Assembly (NCBI GenBank): GCA_003573975.1
Contig: AP018533.1
Coordinates: 1,178,001-1,242,000 of the forward strand
Reading direction: 5' to 3'
DNA: 64,000 bases
Source of the DNA: Clostridiales bacterium CCNA10
GTDB lineage: Bacteria; Bacillota; Clostridia; Oscillospirales; Oscillospiraceae
Shown here: positions 35,086-43,487 of the stretch, piece by piece
How positions within the stretch are numbered: position 1 is the stretch's first letter
Layout: each line of letters opens with the position of its first letter
The notes under the pieces: generated by a model
Database searches by the model: none
What the model saw: the letters and a program-made list of their open reading frames with translations, nothing else
What the model was told of the DNA's origin: nothing
Position numbers and translations under genes: made by a program

Positions 35086-35502
35086 ATGGAGAAAAAAAGA
35101 TCTGCCACAGCGTCTGGAGAGGACTATTTGGAGGCTGTATTGGTGCTCCAAAAAGAAAAAGGTATGGTGCGCTCTGTGGATGTGGCCCGGCATATGGGAG
35201 TCTCCAAACCCAGCGTATGCCATGCGGTAGTTACCTTGAAAAAGGGCGGTTTTCTCACTATGGATGAGGACCTCTTTCTCCGCTTGACCGATATAGGCCG
35301 AGAGGTAGCAGAGCAGACCTATGAAAAGCACTGCTTCTTCACCCATCTGCTGATGGAGGCTGGCGTGGAGCCAGAAATAGCGGAACAGGAAGCTTGCCGA
35401 ATAGAGCATGTGATCAGCGAGGACAGTTTTCAGAAATTGGCCAACCTGTATCAGAGGAGACCTTCAAATGCAAGGTCAATAGAGGACGAGGGGGAAATTT
35501 GA
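35086..35502 (+). CDS. DtxR/MntR-family regulator (copy 3)
   Basis: A 138-residue regulator, the most divergent of the three copies: EACRIEHVIS in place of DACRMEHVIS and MDEDLFLRLTD. HTH (VRSVDVARHMGVSKPSVCHAV) is identical to the other copies, so all three should read the same DNA. Candidate ligands D, E, H, C, E and H are kept. AAGGAGG lies 7 bases before the ATG. Confidence 0.87.
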   Translation: MEKKRSATASGEDYLEAVLVLQKEKGMVRSVDVARHMGVSKPSVCHAVVTLKKGGFLTMDEDLFLRLTDIGREVAEQTYEKHCFFTHLLMEAGVEPEIAEQEACRIEHVISEDSFQKLANLYQRRPSNARSIEDEGEI

Positions 35503-35543
35503 TGTGGAAACAGGTCCTTCTGATTGATGATGGATTGCTGTAA
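35502..35543 (+). pseudogene. Second remnant of the response-regulator gene
   Basis: Starts at the last base of the DtxR-like stop: MWKQVLLIDDGLL then TAA, against MRKQILLIDDDLPL in the intact gene at 6922. Only 13 codons are left. A terminator follows at 35558, so the rest was deleted. Confidence 0.7.
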
Positions 35544-35557
35544 TAGTATTTCTTCTT

Positions 35558-35598
35558 AAAAACCGCAGTTGCCCTAAATGGGTGCCTGCGGTTTTTTT
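35558..35598 (+). terminator. Terminator of the ATC-hydrolase/ECF operon
   Basis: AAAAACCGCAG and CTGCGGTTTTT with an inner GCCC/GGGT pairing, followed by Ts. Confidence 0.8.
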
Positions 35599-35641
35599 CA
35601 TCGGGTCTATCTGTCTGTGTATGGCGATGAGAACAAGACGC

Positions 35642-35695
35642 TTGACAGGCTGAACACTGCGTGCTATATTGTAAACATCGTTAGCGAACAACGAT
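35642..35695 (+). promoter_or_regulatory. Promoter with a related palindrome, TetR gene of pair E
   Basis: TTGACA at 35642-35647, 17-base spacer, TATATT at 35665-35670. The repeat ATCGTT-AGCGAAC-AACGAT is at 35677-35695. It contains GTTAGC (35680-35685) but its right arm AACGAT does not match GCTAAC. Either a weak shared operator or the TetR protein's own site. Confidence 0.65.
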
Positions 35696-35715
35696 AACAA
35701 AGAAAGGAGGCAAGT

Positions 35716-36330
35716 ATGCCGAAGGACAAGACGGAAACCCACGAACGGATCATACCGGCCGCCATGAAGATCTTTCTGGAAAAAGGCTTTGAAAAGGCCA
35801 CCATGCGGGAGATCGCGGAGGAGGCGGGCATCACCGCCGCCGGACTGTACCGCCACTTTGTAGACAAGGAGGCCATGTTCGCCGCCCTGGTGGAGCCGGT
35901 ACTCTCTGAACTTCAGAAGTGGTGTGAGCGGACGCGGCAGGTGGACTATGACTTTCTGGAGCAGGGCGACCTGGATGCCATGTGGGATTCAGGCAATGAT
36001 TTGGGCCTGGTGGTGGAACAGATCTATTCCCATTTCAACGAGTTCAAGCTGCTGCTTTGCTGTTCTGCCGGGACCAAGTACGCCTGGTTTCTCCACGATA
36101 TTGTGGTTATGGAGCAGCAGGAGACGCTGGCCTACATGGAGGAAGCGAAGAAGCATGGCGTCCCGGTAAAAGAAGTGGACCCCAAAGAACTCCATCTGCT
36201 TATGACCGCCTATACCAACGCCCTCTTTGAAGTGGTAGTCCATGACTTCACCAAGGAGGAGGCCCTGCACTACCTGGATACGATGCACCAGTTCTTCATT
36301 CCCGGCTGGCGGGCCATCCTGGGGCTTTGA
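35716..36330 (+). CDS. TetR-family regulator of operon E
   Basis: A 204-residue regulator with HTH ATMREIAEEAGITAAGLYRHFVDKEAMF. The C-terminal domain is like that of the TetR at 30971. AAAGGAGG lies 6 bases before the ATG. It stands directly before the S component and ABC pair of operon E, separated by a terminator and the shared palindrome, so it probably reads their substrate. Confidence 0.88.
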   Translation: MPKDKTETHERIIPAAMKIFLEKGFEKATMREIAEEAGITAAGLYRHFVDKEAMFAALVEPVLSELQKWCERTRQVDYDFLEQGDLDAMWDSGNDLGLVVEQIYSHFNEFKLLLCCSAGTKYAWFLHDIVVMEQQETLAYMEEAKKHGVPVKEVDPKELHLLMTAYTNALFEVVVHDFTKEEALHYLDTMHQFFIPGWRAILGL

Positions 36331-36344
36331 ACAGCCCCTTTTTT
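36321..36344 (+). terminator. Terminator of the TetR gene
   Basis: GGGGCT-TTGAAC-AGCCCC followed by six Ts. The stop codon lies in the loop. Confidence 0.8.
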
Positions 36345-36354
36345 CTACATTTGA

Positions 36355-36370
36355 GTTAGCGAAAACTAAC
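36355..36370 (+). promoter_or_regulatory. Shared operator palindrome before operon E
   Basis: GTTAGCGAAAACTAAC: exact left arm, one mismatch in the right; flanked by TTGA and TAAA. It ends 30 bases before the S-component-like start. Confidence 0.7.
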
Positions 36371-36400
36371 TAAAATCCACAACAGGAGGTGCGTATGTAA

Positions 36401-36994
36401 ATGAAGCGTGTATGGACGGCCAGGAGCCTTGCTGCCGTGCTCGGCGGGTCCCTGCTCTATTTCCTGATCACGGTGCTGGTGATGATGTGTGGGTCATTTT
36501 CCCCCTTGTTCTGGGTCTTTCTCCCGGCCATCACCGCCGCCGCATCGGGGTGGCTGTATCTGTATCTGGCGGCCCGAACGCCCCGGTTTGGGGTACCGGT
36601 ACTCATGAACTTAGTGGTGCTTCTGCTGTTCCTGGCGGCGGGTGAGCTGTCCGGCTGGATGGCGGTGACGCTGGCGGCCGGAGCGGTGCTGGCGGAGCTG
36701 GTGCGGCGGCTGGGCGGGTATGAGAGCCTGCGGGCCGCCCGCTGGAGCTTTCTCCCGCTGGCCTTCAGCTCCAGCGGGAGTCCACTCTACATTTGGATCG
36801 ACCCGGCCCGGACGGCAGCCAGCGCCGCGGAAGAGATGTCCCCAGCCTATGCCGCGGCGGTGGAGGGGCTTGCCACGCCGGGGATGCTGGTCCTGATGCT
36901 GGCGGCCATCATCGTGGGCGCCGCCATCGGCGCATGGCTTGGGAGCCCGCTTTGGAAACGCGGTCAGGCCCGAATCCATATCAGAAAAGCATGA
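36401..36994 (+). CDS. Lone ECF-type S component (MptD-like) in an ABC operon
   Basis: A 197-residue membrane protein with about six helices, weakly like the S components of the other modules (MKRVWTARSLAAVLGGSLLYF, LRRLGGYESLRAARWS). It ends PLWKRGQARIHIRKA, without the KHFxKAGI end of the others. No EcfT or ATPase follows; ABC pair E does. An ATG TAA just before it (36395) is a 1-codon frame inside the AGGAGG spacing. It may work with the ABC pair or use an EcfT/ATPase from another module. Confidence 0.72.
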   Translation: MKRVWTARSLAAVLGGSLLYFLITVLVMMCGSFSPLFWVFLPAITAAASGWLYLYLAARTPRFGVPVLMNLVVLLLFLAAGELSGWMAVTLAAGAVLAELVRRLGGYESLRAARWSFLPLAFSSSGSPLYIWIDPARTAASAAEEMSPAYAAAVEGLATPGMLVLMLAAIIVGAAIGAWLGSPLWKRGQARIHIRKA

Positions 36995-37028
36995 GCCGTA
37001 TCGGAATACGGCGGAAAGGAAGTGCAGA

Positions 37029-38786
37029 ATGAAAACAAAACGGGAAAATCCCCTGAAAGTCCTCTTTTCCTTCTCTGGAGAGGCCAGGGGAAAAATGACT
37101 GGCTCGGTGATCCTGGCCTTTATCGGAGAGATGTTCGGCATGGCCCCCTATTTTGTGGTGACCCTGCTGGCGAAGGAGCTGTATGAGGGCACTGCCACGG
37201 TGGAACGTGCGGCGGTCATGGCGGTGACGGCGGCGGTGTGCATGTGCCTGCGGGCGTGGCTTACCGGCCTGTCCTCCATGCGCAGCCATACAGTTTCCTT
37301 CACCATCCTGAAGAACATCCGGTGCGCTCTGGCGGATAAAATGGCGAAGGTCCCCATGGGCGTCATGCTGGAGACCCCCTCCGGCACCTTCAAGACTTTG
37401 ATGGTGGACAATGTGGGGCGGCTGGAGGACATCATCGCCCACATGGTGCCGGAGCTTCCCTCCAACCTGGCCGGACCGGTTTTCAGTATCATCCTGGTGT
37501 TCGTTCTGGACTGGCGGATGGGGCTGGCCGCCTTCATTACCGTCCCCCTGAGCCTGGTGTTCGCCGTGTGCATGATGCGGGGGTACAAGGAGAAGATGGC
37601 CGTCTACCTGCGCTCGGGCAACGAGATGAACGCCGCCCTGGTGGAGTATGTGGGCGGCATCCAGGTCATCAAGGCGTTCGGGCAGGGGAGCAAGAGCTTC
37701 GGGGAGTTCTCCCGGTCGGTCAACTTTTTCCACGACAGCACCCTGGCCTGGTGGCGGCAGAGCTGGTTTTGGATGGCGGGCTTCAAGGCAGTGCTCCCCT
37801 CCACTTTACTGGGCACGCTGCCCGTGGGGGCGTGGCTCTATATGCAGGGCACGCTGGAGCTGCCCCTGTTCCTGGCCTGCATCATCATCCCCTTCGGTTT
37901 TATGGCCGGGCTCATCAAATTCGGTTTTGCCCTGGGCCAGCTCTCCTACATGGCTCCCAACCTGGACCCCATTCAGGACTTTCTCGCCACGCCGGAGCAG
38001 CGCCGGCCTGAAAAGCCGGTGAAGCTGGGAGAGCGTTCCTTCCGTTTTGACCGGGTGTGCTTCTCCTATGATGGGAAGAAGGAGGTCCTCCACGATGTGA
38101 GCTTTACCGCCCGCACCGGGCAGATCACCGCCATTGTGGGGCCCTCCGGCTCCGGAAAATCCACCATTGCCAAGCTGATGGCCGGCTTCTGGGACGCCAC
38201 AGGCGGGACGGTCTCCTTCGGCGGGCAGGACATCCAAAATATTCCCTTTGACCAGCTCATGGGGGAGATCAGCTATGTGGCCCAGGACAACTTCCTCTTT
38301 GACAGGTCCATCCGGGAGAATATCCGCATGGGTGATCCCAGTGCCACCGACGCGGAGGTGGAAGCTGCGGCCAGGGCCGCCAACTGCCATGACTTTATCA
38401 TGAATCTGGAGCAGGGGTACGATACCCTGGCCGGAGACGCCGGGGACCGGCTCTCCGGCGGAGAGCGCCAGCGCATTACCATCGCCCGGGCCATGCTCAA
38501 AAAGGCGTCCGTCATCATCCTGGACGAGGCAACCGCCTTCGCTGACCCCGAGAGCGAGGCGCAGATCCAACAGGCCATCTCCCGCCTGGTGCGGGGCAAG
38601 ACCCTGATCGTGGTGGCCCACCGGCTGAACACCATCCAGAACGCGGATCAAATTCTGGTGATCGACCAGGGGCGGCTTGCCGCCTGCGGCCGGCAGGAGG
38701 AGCTGCTTAACACCTGCCCCCTGTACCGGACCATGTGGGAGCAGTATCAAAGCACGGCGGCTTTTGCCGGAAAGGAGGTCAACTGA
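37029..38786 (+). CDS. Exporter-fold ABC half-transporter, first subunit of pair E
   Basis: A 585-residue fusion: membrane domain about 1-325, Walker A GPSGSGKST near 372, LSGGERQR near 475, VIILDEAT near 496 followed by AFAD, and switch His in VAHRLN. The start at 37029 follows AAAGGAAG. It is a close paralogue of the first subunit of pair A (CRGKMAGSVVLAI against ARGKMTGSVILAF). The stop is directly followed by the second subunit. Confidence 0.9.
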   Translation: MKTKRENPLKVLFSFSGEARGKMTGSVILAFIGEMFGMAPYFVVTLLAKELYEGTATVERAAVMAVTAAVCMCLRAWLTGLSSMRSHTVSFTILKNIRCALADKMAKVPMGVMLETPSGTFKTLMVDNVGRLEDIIAHMVPELPSNLAGPVFSIILVFVLDWRMGLAAFITVPLSLVFAVCMMRGYKEKMAVYLRSGNEMNAALVEYVGGIQVIKAFGQGSKSFGEFSRSVNFFHDSTLAWWRQSWFWMAGFKAVLPSTLLGTLPVGAWLYMQGTLELPLFLACIIIPFGFMAGLIKFGFALGQLSYMAPNLDPIQDFLATPEQRRPEKPVKLGERSFRFDRVCFSYDGKKEVLHDVSFTARTGQITAIVGPSGSGKSTIAKLMAGFWDATGGTVSFGGQDIQNIPFDQLMGEISYVAQDNFLFDRSIRENIRMGDPSATDAEVEAAARAANCHDFIMNLEQGYDTLAGDAGDRLSGGERQRITIARAMLKKASVIILDEATAFADPESEAQIQQAISRLVRGKTLIVVAHRLNTIQNADQILVIDQGRLAACGRQEELLNTCPLYRTMWEQYQSTAAFAGKEVN

Positions 38787-40517
38787 ATGTTCCATACCAT
38801 CAAACGGATTCTGGATATTGCCGGAGACCAGAAAAAATACATCTATGCGGGCATTGTCTGCAACATCCTGAAAACCTTTTCCATGGCCATGATGCTCATG
38901 GCGGTCTATGTGGTGATCTCCCATCTGGACAGCCTCACCGCCGAGGTGATCGGACAGGGCCTCGGCATCCTGATCGCCAGCGTGTTCGGCCGTTTCCTGT
39001 TCCAGTGGCTGGAGGACATCTCCATGAGCGCCAAGGGCTTCGACATCTTCCGGGACTACCGGCTGGCTATCGGCGAGAAGATGAAAAGCGCCCCCATGGG
39101 CTACTTCTCCGACCAGCGCCTGGGCACCATCCAGACCACCCTCACCTCCACAGTGGTGGAGCTGGAGCAGTATTCCATGCTGTTTATCACGGACATCACC
39201 GGCGGCGTGTCCATGTCGGTCATCATCATTGTAATGATGCTGTTTTTCAGCCCCTGGTTCTCCCTGCTGTCCCTGGCGGGCCTGCTGGTGGGCCTCTATG
39301 TGCTGGGAATGGTGCAGAAAGCCGCAGCGGAGCACACCCCAAAGGTGCAGGAGGCGCAGGAGGAGCTGGTCACCCAGTCGCTGGAGTACATCCGGGGCAT
39401 CGCGGTGCTGCGCTCCTTCTCCCAGACGGTAGGGCAGGACGGCGCAGCGTATCAGTCCTTCCGCCGGCGGCAGAAGGCGGCGCTGGATCAGGAGAAGGCA
39501 GCCCTGCCCGCCCTGCGGCTCTATATTCTGGTGTTCAAGCTCACCGGCTGCGCCCTCATGTTCCTGTCCACCTTCCTCTACCTGCAGGGGGCCATCTCCC
39601 TGACCTATTGCTTTTTGTTCCTGGTGGCGTCCTTTATCCTCTACTCCGAGATGGAGGTCATGGGGGACGGCTCCTTCCTGGACAAGAAGATCGCCACCGA
39701 GCTGGACCGGCTGGAGGCGGTGACCAACATCCCCTCCCTGGACCGGACGGACAAGGCCCTCGCTCCCGGCCGCTTCGACATCGAGCTGAAGGATGTATCC
39801 TTCTCCTATGGAGGAGGCCGGAAGGTCATCGACCATGTTTCTCTCAAAATCCCCCAGGGGACTACCTGCGCCGTGGTGGGACCGTCCGGCTCTGGAAAGA
39901 CCACCTTATGCAGCCTGATCGCCCGTTTTTGGGATGTGCAGGAGGGAAGTGTCTGCGTGGGCGGCACGGATGTGAAGGACTGCACCGCCGACAGCCTGCT
40001 GAAAAACCTCTCCATGGTCTTCCAAAATGTGTATCTCTTCCACGACTCCATTGAGAACAACATCAAATTCGGCAATCCCAACGCCACTCACGAGCAGGTG
40101 GTGGAGGCGGCCAGGCGCGCCCAATGCCACGACTTCATCATGGCGCTGCCCGACGGCTATCATACGATGGTGGGAGAGGGCGGCTCCACCCTCTCCGGCG
40201 GCGAGAAGCAGCGGGTCTCCATTGCCCGCGCCATTCTGAAGGACGCCCCCATCGTGATTCTGGATGAGGCGACTTCCAGTGTGGACCCGGAGAACGAGCA
40301 TCTGCTTTTGGCCGCCATCCGGGAGCTGACGGCGGGCAAAACGCTCATTTCCATCGCCCACCGGCTCTCCACCGTCCGGGACGCGGATCAGATCGTGGTG
40401 GTGGACCAGGGACGGATCGTTCAGCAGGGGACTCACGATGCGCTGATGGCTCAGGACGGCCTCTACCGCCGGTTTGTTCAGGTCCGGGAGCAGGCCGAGG
40501 GCTGGCGGCTGGAATAA
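38787..40517 (+). CDS. Exporter-fold ABC half-transporter, second subunit of pair E
   Basis: A 576-residue fusion. Walker A GPSGSGKTT near residue 367, signature LSGGEKQR near 470, Walker B VILDEATSSVD near 491, switch His in IAHRLS. Its start is at the base after the previous stop. The tail QVREQAEGWRLE matches the second subunit of pair A. A perfect hairpin follows 37 bases later. Confidence 0.9.
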   Translation: MFHTIKRILDIAGDQKKYIYAGIVCNILKTFSMAMMLMAVYVVISHLDSLTAEVIGQGLGILIASVFGRFLFQWLEDISMSAKGFDIFRDYRLAIGEKMKSAPMGYFSDQRLGTIQTTLTSTVVELEQYSMLFITDITGGVSMSVIIIVMMLFFSPWFSLLSLAGLLVGLYVLGMVQKAAAEHTPKVQEAQEELVTQSLEYIRGIAVLRSFSQTVGQDGAAYQSFRRRQKAALDQEKAALPALRLYILVFKLTGCALMFLSTFLYLQGAISLTYCFLFLVASFILYSEMEVMGDGSFLDKKIATELDRLEAVTNIPSLDRTDKALAPGRFDIELKDVSFSYGGGRKVIDHVSLKIPQGTTCAVVGPSGSGKTTLCSLIARFWDVQEGSVCVGGTDVKDCTADSLLKNLSMVFQNVYLFHDSIENNIKFGNPNATHEQVVEAARRAQCHDFIMALPDGYHTMVGEGGSTLSGGEKQRVSIARAILKDAPIVILDEATSSVDPENEHLLLAAIRELTAGKTLISIAHRLSTVRDADQIVVVDQGRIVQQGTHDALMAQDGLYRRFVQVREQAEGWRLE

Positions 40518-40554
40518 CCGGTTTTTTAGGCGTCGTTCTGGAAGGTTGCAGAAA

Positions 40555-40593
40555 GGCCAGAGGCCGCCGGCATGATGCCGGCGGCCTCTGGCC
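40555..40593 (+). terminator. Perfect 19-bp hairpin after operon E
   Basis: Arms of 19 bases (40555-40573 and 40575-40593), all G-C-rich, with one base between. No T run follows. It most likely ends or protects the operon E message. In 40594-40755 I see nothing else. Confidence 0.65.
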
Positions 40594-40755
40594 GCTTACC
40601 GCCTGCCAGGTCTGCTGCTTGGACATATTGACAATCAGCCATTCAGGAGGAACCCAGCCTATAATTCACCAGAATAAACTGTACCTGATATTTCGGCTAT
40701 TTTCAAGTTTATATCATCCTGAATGAGAATATATTACTTGTCCGTAAGCGCCTGA

Positions 40756-40785
40756 TATAGTATATTGTGGTTAGCATACGCAAAC
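40756..40785 (+). promoter_or_regulatory. Promoter -10 with shared operator palindrome before the LysR-nik genes
   Basis: TATAGT (40756-40761) and TATATT (40761-40766) are -10 candidates, then GTTAGCATACGCAAAC at 40770-40785. It ends 22 bases before the LysR start at 40808. Confidence 0.7.
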
Positions 40786-40807
40786 TGATGGCATGGAGGA
40801 ACGCGCA

Positions 40808-41710
40808 ATGGAAATGAAACAACTGGAGAGCTTTGTGACCGCCTGCGAACGCGGAAGCATTTCACAAGCTGCGGCTTGCATGTATACCACGCAGCCAAAC
40901 GTCAGCAAAACCATCCGTACATTGGAGCATGAACTGGGACGGCCCCTTCTGGTCCGGAGCGGGAAGGGCGTACAGCCTACGGTTTATGGGAAGACCGTAC
41001 TGGAGTATGCGAAGCTGATTCTGAGGGCAACGGCTACGATCTCCTCTTTAGCCGTGCCGGATGAGCAGGACGGTCTGCGGCTGTCCACATATCCTAGCAA
41101 CATGGTGTCACGCCTGTTGGTAGACTTCTACAAAACCTGGGGACCTCGAATCCATATTGAGCACCATGAGGGCACCGTGGAGGAGATCACCAACCATGTC
41201 CACCAGGGGATCTCCGAAGTCGGGATCGTATATGTGGCGCAAAAGCAGACTCCTACATTCCAACACATTCTTTTCCACAAGAAATTGGAATTTGTTCCTC
41301 AGAGTGAAAAGAGCATCTGCGTCTATGTAGGACCTCAGCACCCACTGTATCATGCGGAGAGTGTGGACTTTTCAGAACTGCCAAATCTGAAATTCATGCG
41401 GGGAGTACGGGATTTCTTTTCCATGGAACATCATCTTGAAACGGTGAGCATGGGAGTCATTGACCAAAGCGTTATGAAGCACGTGATATACAGCGACAGT
41501 GACCACTCGATCATCAATTTTCTGCTCCACACGGATGTTTGCAGTCTAGGCCTGAATTTTATGCACCGCCCCTATGAACAATATGATATCAAACCGTTGT
41601 CCATCAACGGATGCGAGCCGTTTCTCCAAATCGGCTATGTGCTGGACCCAGAGCGCCCGCTCTCGCCGCAGGCCTCCTGGCTGATAGAGCGGTTCAGGGA
41701 AATGCTGTAA
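40808..41710 (+). CDS. LysR-family regulator
   Basis: A 300-residue LysR protein. HTH near residues 15-45: GSISQAAACMYTTQPNVSKTIRTLEHELGRPLLVRS. The rest is the effector-binding domain. The ATG at 40808 lies 7 bases after GGAGG; an ATG at 40793 is before that site. It lies between the shared palindrome and the nik-type transporter, so it probably tunes that transporter, and the palindrome would control both. Ligand unknown. Confidence 0.9.
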   Translation: MEMKQLESFVTACERGSISQAAACMYTTQPNVSKTIRTLEHELGRPLLVRSGKGVQPTVYGKTVLEYAKLILRATATISSLAVPDEQDGLRLSTYPSNMVSRLLVDFYKTWGPRIHIEHHEGTVEEITNHVHQGISEVGIVYVAQKQTPTFQHILFHKKLEFVPQSEKSICVYVGPQHPLYHAESVDFSELPNLKFMRGVRDFFSMEHHLETVSMGVIDQSVMKHVIYSDSDHSIINFLLHTDVCSLGLNFMHRPYEQYDIKPLSINGCEPFLQIGYVLDPERPLSPQASWLIERFREML

Positions 41711-41828
41711 GGGCATAACAAATAGTTATGGAATTCCATGAAAAACTGGCCTCTGGTAAGTCTTGACTAACTGCTGTAAAATTACAGACCGTAGTACAAG
41801 ACTACAATATTTAAGACTGGAGGCATTT

Positions 41829-43442
41829 ATGAAAAGAAGGATTTTTTCTGTGCTGTTGAGCAGCGCTCTGTTGCTGACGGCGCTCGCCGGCTGCGGGCAA
41901 GGGGGCGAAGCAGATCCAAGCGGAAGCCCGTCCGACGCAGAGAGTGAAACCGCTACGCGGGACGAGCTGATATTTGTCAACTATCGGGATATCCGGGACC
42001 TGAACCCCCACCTGTACGCCGGTGAGATGTACGCCCAGAGTATCCTTTACGATACACTGGTGAGCAATACGGAAGATGGTTATGTGGGTTGTCTGGCAGA
42101 GGACTGGACCATCAGCGATGATGGCCGGATCTATACCTTCAATATCCGGGACGGCGTAACCTTCTCCGACGGAACACCCTGCGACGCCAACGCCATTCTG
42201 GCCAACTTCAACGCGATTCTGGAAAACCGGGAGCGGCACACCTGGCTGGAGATGATGAACCTGCTGGTGAGCGTTTCGGCGCCGGACAGCGATACTTTTG
42301 TCATTGAGATGAGCGAGCCGTACTACCCCATGCTCACCGAGCTGGCTTGCATCCGCCCGTTCGCAATGATTTCCCCTAACTGCATGATCGACGGCAGCAC
42401 GATGAACGGCGTCAACGGCTATATCGGGACAGGTCCTTATGTACTCACAGACTTTGTTACCGATGAGTATGCTGTTTTTGAGCGCAATGAGAATTATTGG
42501 GGTGAGGCGCCCGCAATTCAGAAGATCACTGTCAAGGTCATCCCCGACAACCAGACACGCATTATGGCCCTGGAGAATGAGGAGATCGACCTGATTTTCG
42601 GCAAGAACATGCTGGACGCTGATGCCATCAGCCAGTATGTGGACAGTGACCGGTTCACCGTAAGCTTGTCTGACCCCACCTCCACCCGGCATATTGTGCT
42701 GAACACCACCCACGATATTTTGGGAGACGTGGCGGTGCGAAAGGCGCTCCAGCACGCCACAAACCGGCAGGCCATCTCCGAGGGCATTTTCTACGGCCTG
42801 GAGCCGGCAGCGGATACCCTTTATTCCCCAACCGTCCCCTACTGTGACGTGGATTTGGAGCCTTATGCTTACGACACCGATGAGGCGGCCCGCCTTCTGG
42901 ACGAGGCCGGCTGGGTTATGGGAAGCGACGGGGTCCGCGCCAAGAATGGACAGAAACTGGAACTGGACCTCCTCTACAACAGCGACAGCGTTACTGAGAA
43001 GACCATTTCCGAGTATCTTCAGAGCGAGTATCTGAAATTGGGCATCTCCCTGAACATCCACGGTGAGGAAGAACAGTCTTATCGTGATAACATGAAAGCC
43101 GGTAATTTCGATATGGTGTTCAACATCTGCTGGGGTATGCCTTATGATCCCCAGTCCTCTCTGGCTGCTATGCGGGCCCCGGTGTATGGCGACTACGCTG
43201 CACAGCAGGGACTGGAGGACAAGGCGGAGATCGATCAGGCCATCACGGATATCCTCACCTCCACCGATGAGACAGAGCGTCAGGAACTATATGACTTTGT
43301 TCTGACCCGGCTCCATGAGGACGCCGTCTACATCCCCTTGACCTATGAAACCAACAAGGCCCTTTATACCTCGGAACTGAAGGGGGTCCACTTCGGCACC
43401 GACCAGTATGATGTGGATTTCGCAAGCATGTACTTCGAGTAA
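41829..43442 (+). CDS. nikA: Nickel/peptide ABC transporter substrate-binding lipoprotein (NikA-like)
   Basis: A 537-residue extracellular lipoprotein with signal and lipobox LALAGC-like (LLTALAGCG, Cys near 24). It has the SBP_bac_5 fold, with NYRDIRDLNPHLY, DGTPCDANAILANFNAIL and IGTGPYVL segments that I associate with nickel-type NikA rather than dipeptide proteins. NikA binds a Ni-chelator complex such as Ni-histidine or opine metallophores. The start follows TGGAGG. The next gene is 174 bases on, with a hairpin between. Confidence 0.8.
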   Translation: MKRRIFSVLLSSALLLTALAGCGQGGEADPSGSPSDAESETATRDELIFVNYRDIRDLNPHLYAGEMYAQSILYDTLVSNTEDGYVGCLAEDWTISDDGRIYTFNIRDGVTFSDGTPCDANAILANFNAILENRERHTWLEMMNLLVSVSAPDSDTFVIEMSEPYYPMLTELACIRPFAMISPNCMIDGSTMNGVNGYIGTGPYVLTDFVTDEYAVFERNENYWGEAPAIQKITVKVIPDNQTRIMALENEEIDLIFGKNMLDADAISQYVDSDRFTVSLSDPTSTRHIVLNTTHDILGDVAVRKALQHATNRQAISEGIFYGLEPAADTLYSPTVPYCDVDLEPYAYDTDEAARLLDEAGWVMGSDGVRAKNGQKLELDLLYNSDSVTEKTISEYLQSEYLKLGISLNIHGEEEQSYRDNMKAGNFDMVFNICWGMPYDPQSSLAAMRAPVYGDYAAQQGLEDKAEIDQAITDILTSTDETERQELYDFVLTRLHEDAVYIPLTYETNKALYTSELKGVHFGTDQYDVDFASMYFE

Positions 43443-43453
43443 TCGTCGATGGC

Positions 43454-43487
43454 ATAAGGGCCGCTTCTTTTGAAGCGGCCCTTATGA
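43454..43487 (+). terminator. Hairpin between nikA-like and nikB-like genes
   Basis: A 15-base perfect arm pair, CATAAGGGCCGCTTC and its complement, with a TTTT loop, 12 bases after the lipoprotein gene. No T run follows. Such hairpins after a binding-protein gene often keep its message stable and lower readthrough, so the lipoprotein is made in excess. Confidence 0.7.

Noticed and set aside
37806-39836. A 676-residue open frame on the minus strand
   Set aside because: It lies opposite the two ABC half-transporter genes, which have complete domain motifs; the antisense text is rich in His, Gly and Gln and has no domain, typical of the antisense of GC-rich genes.
38735-40054. A 439-residue plus-strand frame
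   Set aside because: It is the shifted frame of the second subunit of pair E and reads as Gly-, Arg- and Pro-rich text without domain.
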